Of a DNA stretch of 36,457 nucleotides, positions 32,257 to 36,457 are shown piece after piece; position 1 is the stretch's first letter; each line of letters starts with the position of its first letter. The translations under genes were made by a program, and so were the position numbers. The notes beneath the pieces are model-generated. The model did not search any database and was not told where the DNA came from. It saw only the letters and a program-made list of their open reading frames with translations. The DNA comes from Gammaproteobacteria bacterium (GTDB taxonomy: Bacteria > Pseudomonadota > Gammaproteobacteria > Ga0077536), in NCBI GenBank assembly GCA_009692365.1, contig SHZJ01000036.1, positions 1-36,457 of the forward strand. The letters run 5' to 3'.

Positions 32257-33285
32257 GTGTCAACTACTGAACCCTCCCTCGGTGCCCGCCGCGCTGCTTG
32301 GCGCACTGCGCTAAAAGAGGCGGTGTTGTGGCCAACGCAACGCATCTGCGACCCCCACCATCATCTATGGGGCCACCCGGACGACGAATATTTCGCCGCC
32401 GAGTTGGCCGCCGACATCGGTGATGGTCACCACGTCCTGAACACTGTCTACGTCGAATGCGAGTGGGCCTACCGCGCGGACGGGCCGGTGGCAATGGCGA
32501 GCGTCGGCGAGACCGAATTCGTGGTCGCGCAGGACGAAATTTTAACCGCGCAGCACGGCCACAGTGTCATCGTCGGTATCATTGCGTTGGCCGATCTGCG
32601 CCTTGGCGCGGCGGTGCGGCCGGTGCTGGAAGCCCATCGCGCCGCGGGCCGCGGGCGTTTCTGCGGGGTGCGCCATGCAGTCGCCTGGGACGCCAGTCCC
32701 GAGATCTTCAATCACCACCTGGAGCCGCCGCCCGACCTATTACTCGACCCGCAATTTGTCGCGGGCGTGCGCACGCTGGGCGAACAGCAGTTGTGCTTTG
32801 ACGTGTGGGCCTTCCACAACCAACTCTCGCAAGTGACCGAACTCGCCCGGCGCGCGCCCGGCACGACTATCGTACTGGACCATCTCGGCGCGCCGTTGGG
32901 GGTGGGGCCCTATGCCGGGCGACGGCAGGAGGTGCTGGCCCATTGCCGCACCGAACTGCAGGCTTTTGCCGCGCTGCCTAACGCCCGGCTAAAGCTCGGC
33001 GGTATTGGTATGACGACCTATGGCAACGGCTGGCACAAGCAGCCGCAAGCGCCGAGTTCGAACGACCTCGTCGCGCGCTGGGGTGACTTCATACGTTGGT
33101 GCATCGACTGCTTCGGACCCGCACGGGTGATGTTCGAATCGAACTTCCCACCGGACCGGCGCTCCTGCAGCTATCGCACGTTGTGGAATGCCTACAAGAA
33201 AATGGCCGCGCCCTACCATCAGGCGGAACGCGATTTGATGTTCTGCGACACCGCGCTGGCCACCTATCGACTGCCGGGCGGGTAG
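32257..33285 (+). CDS. Amidohydrolase-2 family TIM-barrel hydrolase (lactonase/decarboxylase type)
   Basis: A 342-residue metal-dependent hydrolase. The start is GTG with GAGGAGA at normal spacing. ICDPHHHLWG carries the HxH metal pair (H34, H36) near the N-terminus. TVYVECEWAYRADGP, GVRHAVAWD, TIVLDHLGAPLG and MFESNFPPDR follow, as in the 2-pyrone-4,6-dicarboxylate lactonase and related COG3618 proteins. The substrate is unknown: lactones or aromatic-derived acids are usual. It is intact although flanked by pseudogenes, so it seems to be under selection. Its stop directly abuts the stop of the convergent KdsC-like gene. Confidence 0.88.
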   Translation: MSTTEPSLGARRAAWRTALKEAVLWPTQRICDPHHHLWGHPDDEYFAAELAADIGDGHHVLNTVYVECEWAYRADGPVAMASVGETEFVVAQDEILTAQHGHSVIVGIIALADLRLGAAVRPVLEAHRAAGRGRFCGVRHAVAWDASPEIFNHHLEPPPDLLLDPQFVAGVRTLGEQQLCFDVWAFHNQLSQVTELARRAPGTTIVLDHLGAPLGVGPYAGRRQEVLAHCRTELQAFAALPNARLKLGGIGMTTYGNGWHKQPQAPSSNDLVARWGDFIRWCIDCFGPARVMFESNFPPDRRSCSYRTLWNAYKKMAAPYHQAERDLMFCDTALATYRLPGG

Positions 33286-33768
33286 TCAGTCTCGCCACAG
33301 GAAACGATCGAGGAACTCGCGCACGCAGCCCTCGCCACCCGTCTTGGTCAATACCACATCGCAGGCCGCGAGCACCGGCGCGCTGGCATCGGCCGGGCAA
33401 GCCGACAGACCCACGGCTTGGATGACGGCGAGGTCGTTGATGTCGTCACCGATGTAGGCGACTTGGTCGACTGTGATGAGGAGTTCGCGGCACCACTCGC
33501 GCAGCACGTCGAGCTTCGGCGCCTGACCAACGTAACAGCGCGCCACCCCCATCATTTCAGCGCGCTTGATGATCATGCCGGCGGCCAGGCTATGGCTGAT
33601 GATGCCCACCTCGAGGCCTTGCGCCACGGCGCGCCTGACACCCAGCCCATCCTTCGCATTGAACTTGCGGAACTGCTCTCCCGACTCCAACACATAGATG
33701 CCACCATCGGTGAGGGTGCCATCGACGTCGAGCGCCAGGAGTTTTATTTTTTTGCCATCGAGGGGCAT
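33286..33768 (-). CDS. KdsC-like HAD phosphatase (Kdo-8-phosphate phosphatase family)
   Basis: A 160-residue cap-less HAD phosphatase. The ATG at 33768 with GGGA eight bases before is preferred to GTG 33783. Motifs: LALDVDGTLTDGGIY (nucleophile and general-acid Asp), IISHS (motif II Ser), GQAPKLDVL (motif III Lys) and YIGDDINDLAVIQAVG (motif IV). Length and the GGIY/FNAKDGLG beta-hairpin match KdsC, which makes Kdo for lipopolysaccharide, but the KdsC-like fold also serves other 3-deoxy acids. No kdsD, kdsA or kdsB is beside it. It follows the broken PEP-synthase-like gene by 21 bases and was probably in its operon. Confidence 0.85.
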   Translation of the reverse strand: MPLDGKKIKLLALDVDGTLTDGGIYVLESGEQFRKFNAKDGLGVRRAVAQGLEVGIISHSLAAGMIIKRAEMMGVARCYVGQAPKLDVLREWCRELLITVDQVAYIGDDINDLAVIQAVGLSACPADASAPVLAACDVVLTKTGGEGCVREFLDRFLWRD

Positions 33769-33789
33769 GTTGCGCGTTCCCACGCCGCC

Positions 33790-36457
33790 TTAGGCAGGCA
33801 CCGCCGCCGCCATCGGCGAAGACAGGATCTGGACTTCGCCGGTCGCGCCATCGATGGTGATTTGGGCGCCGTCTTCGAGCAAGTTCGTGGCGTGGCGCAA
33901 CAGCACCGATGGCAGGCCATATTCCCGTGACAAGCAAGCGCCATGGGCCAGCAGTCCGCCGGTTTCGAGCACCAGTCCGCTAATACTGGAAAACACCGGC
34001 GCCCAGCCCGGATCCGTGCTGTTGGTGATGAGGATGTCGCCTTTCTGCACCCGGCCGATGTCGACTAGGTTGACGATGCGTGCGATGCCGGTGGTGCGCC
34101 CGACGGCCGTGCCGAGTCCACGCAATCCCGCACCGGCCACCGGTTCCCCCGCCAGCGCTTCACTGCGCGCCTTGACCGCCAGCACCGTACTGCCGACCAA
34201 ATAGGGTGGGGTGTGTTCCTAACGACGATTGCGGCGATGGAAAACCCGCTTGCGCGCCACGATCTTCGCTGCCACCAAGGGCCGCGAGGCGCGGCCTTCG
34301 AGCAGTTCGTAGAGTTCGTGCTGCGCCAGGAAGAAAAAATCGTCCGCCTCGTGGAGCAGGCCGCGGTCCAGCACGCGCCGCCCGAGTTCGGCGAATACTT
34401 TTTCGTCTGGAAGGTGATGCGGTCGTAGTAGTGCCGTTCATCGTCCCGCTGGATCATGAACTTGGTCACGTAGTCGAGCAGGCGCGCGAATAATTTTGCC
34501 TTCAACCAGCCGCAGCGCTTACGGCGGATATTAGTCAGCACTTCGGCCGTGGCCGCCTCGCGGTTCGCCACTAGGCGCTGCTCGGTTGGCGCCGGCGTTA
34601 CGCTCTCATCGCCGGCCAGATAGGCGCGCAGCATGCGGTAATCGATGGCGACGTCTTCACAGCGCCGGGCATAGTAATAGTCGCGGTCCTGGTGACCACG
34701 GTGCCCGTGTTCACGCAGGAAGCCACGATAGCGTTCGAGAAACTCGCGACCTGCGGCGCTCTCGGCGGCGGCGGCGAAAAACGCGGGCCCGTTGATCTCT
34801 CTGAACAAGGCCAGCACCGCGGGCGTGCGACGCAGGGGGTCGGCGAGATGCCATTGCGCGCGGCTCTCCGGCACCATCAGTGTATTCGGCATGCCGCTGA
34901 TCAGGTCTTGACAGGCCGCGGCATTGCTCCCGTCGTGCCACTGCTTGAGCGCCACACCCAGACTGCCTAGCGCGCCTACCGCCCAGAAATTAAAACCGGC
35001 CCACCGCGTCAACACCCACTCGTCGGCGAGCGCGCGGGTCTTTTTGATCTGGGCCTGCAGGGCCTCATCGGACAGCTTGCGCAGTTCATCGGGGGTCGGG
35101 CCATCGGCTTCGGCGATACGGTGCCGCAGATAGTGGTACACACCACCAGGTTTGTCCGACAACCAGTGGAAGACCCCGGTCTTCGGTTCCAACACGTGCA
35201 GGCGCACCAGCATGCGCGCGAATTTGTAGAGATTAAATTTAGCCGCGCGCAGTTCACCGTCCCAGCTATAGGGCACGTAATCGTAGTTACGCAGCGAGGC
35301 TGGCAGGGACAGGACGTTCCATTCCTTTGCAATATCGCAGTTGAAGAAGGCCGTGGCGCGTCGGTACTTGAAGATCAGTCGACCCGCTAGCTCGGGAAAC
35401 CCATAAATTTTATTGGTGTGGTCGTGCACCGCTTGAAATTCACCGCCCACGCGCACCGAGTAGTACAGCGGGGTCACCCCGCCCGTTAGGAAATCATCAG
35501 CCCAGGTGCTGGTCCACACCGTCTGGTCGTCGTGACGTGCCGGCACTCCAGCGTTGATATCTTCGTCCCAGGTGAACTCAACGCCCGTGACGCGGCGCGC
35601 TTGCAGCAGGTGGAACTCGCCCTCGGCATAGGCCCACTCCAGATCCTGCGGCAGGCCGTCGTAGTACTCCATCACGCGGCGGCCCAGTTCGGCCAGACGA
35701 GTGACCTGCCCATCATCGAGGCAGAATTTTTCTTGCTGGTCGGCGGGCACCGCTAACCTCACGGTGCCGATGCCCGCGGGGTTACGCACTATCGGCACTT
35801 CCTTGCTCCCCAAGGTGCGCGCCTTGACCCGCAGATCGCCACGGGCAATGACGAATTCATCGGGCGTCAGGATGCCCGACACCACGCCTTCGCCCAGCCC
35901 CCAACTCGCGTTGACGACAAATTCGTCCGTGCGGCTATTCAGCGGATTGGCGGTGAACATCACGCCCGCCGTTTCGGCCGCGACCATGCGCTGGATGATC
36001 ACCGCGAGTTGGGCTTCGTGGTGGGCGTAGCCCTGATCGTGGCGATAATGAATAGCGTGCGCATTCCAGAGCGACGCCCAGCAACGGCGCACGGCATCCA
36101 ACACTGCGTCATCGCCCGCGACATCGAGGAAAGTGTCGTGCAAACCGGCGAACGAGGCTTCGGCCAGATCCTCGGCCGTGCCGGAAGAGCGTACGGCCAC
36201 CAGGGCGCCGGAGTCTGAGCCAGCACCAGCACTGAGCGCGGCGTAAGCCACGCGGAGCTCACCGGCGAGACCAGCTGGCACTGGGGTGCGACAGATCAGC
36301 GCGCGGATGGCCTGCGCTTGCGCGTCAAGCTGGGCCGCGTGCGTGTAGTCAGCGGTAGCGAGGATGCTCGCGATGGGTGCCTGCAGGCCGGTCATGAAGT
36401 CGCGATAGGCCGCAGTAGAGAGCGAAAAGCCTGAGGGTATCGGCAAGCCCGCCTTAA
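33790..36457 (-). pseudogene. PEP-synthase-like enzyme, frameshift plus nonsense; 5' end outside window
   Basis: A PEP/pyruvate-phosphotransfer protein of about 885 codons in this window. It enters from the right edge already open (KAG precedes LPIPSGFSLSTAAYR). The N-terminal ATP-grasp part has VRSSGTAEDLAEASFAGLHD and GVMFTANPLN. The frame breaks in a five-base A-run (34403-34399): FQTKK is followed, one base out, by VFAELGRRVLDRGLL. A TAG at 34221-34219 cuts that frame between RRNRR and EHTPPYLVG. The C-terminal mobile domain then follows with its His (GGLLAHGACLSREYGLP). A 793-codon first part without the phospho-His domain could still be made but would not be catalytic. Confidence 0.85.

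Noticed and set aside
36444-36446. TTG at 36446 as the start of the PEP-synthase-like gene
   Set aside because: The frame is open to the right edge (KAG precedes) and the family normally has a further N-terminal stretch, so the gene is truncated by the window.

Overview
The window is high-GC bacterial DNA, most likely from a beta- or gammaproteobacterium. The evidence is a lanthanide-type PQQ alcohol dehydrogenase paired with an MxaJ/XoxJ-like protein, OprP/O-type porins, EttA, a YjgR-type DUF853 ATPase, a PEP-CTERM remnant, KdsC and SixA. This is inference from gene families only; nothing here fixes a genus. No tRNA, rRNA, CRISPR array, insertion sequence or phage gene was seen.

Layout. The left edge carries the 5' end of a carboxymuconolactone-decarboxylase-family gene (minus), divergent from a PQQ-dehydrogenase/binding-protein operon (300-2806, plus). 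A membrane diguanylate cyclase broken by two in-frame stops follows (2995-4131, minus), then an exported rhodanese and a ChrR/Dke1-like cupin (plus), then a protein kinase-HDOD fusion (minus). From 7128 to 18867 everything intact is on the minus strand and forms an acyl-CoA metabolism block. Its upstream half is HMG-CoA-synthase-like/DUF35 fusion, thiolase, acyl-CoA dehydrogenase and malonyl-CoA synthetase. An 860-base gap with gene remnants follows. Its downstream half is MaoC hydratase, CitE-type lyase, alpha-methylacyl-CoA racemase, haloalkane dehalogenase, FlK-like thioesterase, PanB and TesB, with overlaps or 2-base spacings at most junctions. From 19154 the plus strand carries two tandem OprP/O-like porins with a candidate Pho box, EttA, DUF853, a small unknown protein, an alpha/beta hydrolase, an outer-membrane barrel, a zinc alcohol dehydrogenase and an FHA-nucleotidyl cyclase. 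The right end has a LicD-like pseudogene, a SixA pseudogene, an intact amidohydrolase, a KdsC-like phosphatase and a PEP-synthase-like gene broken by a frameshift and a nonsense codon, which runs off the right edge.

How it works together. The minus-strand block looks like a catabolic or detoxifying pathway for branched or halogenated carbon skeletons. The dehalogenase makes alcohols, alcohol dehydrogenases oxidise them, MatB or another route makes CoA esters, the racemase fixes the 2-methyl stereocentre, ACAD/MaoC/CitE/thiolase shorten the chain, and TesB and the FlK-like enzyme release CoA. The substrate is not known from sequence.

Most notable: (1) four separate genes (diguanylate cyclase, LicD, SixA, PEP-synthase-like) are each inactivated by two or more lesions while the metabolic genes between them are intact, which suggests selective erosion of regulatory and surface functions; (2) a thiolase next to an HMG-CoA-synthase-like/DUF35 fusion in which the catalytic cysteine position is arginine; (3) a haloalkane dehalogenase coupled to a thioesterase that keeps the FlK Thr/Glu/His triad at identical spacing.
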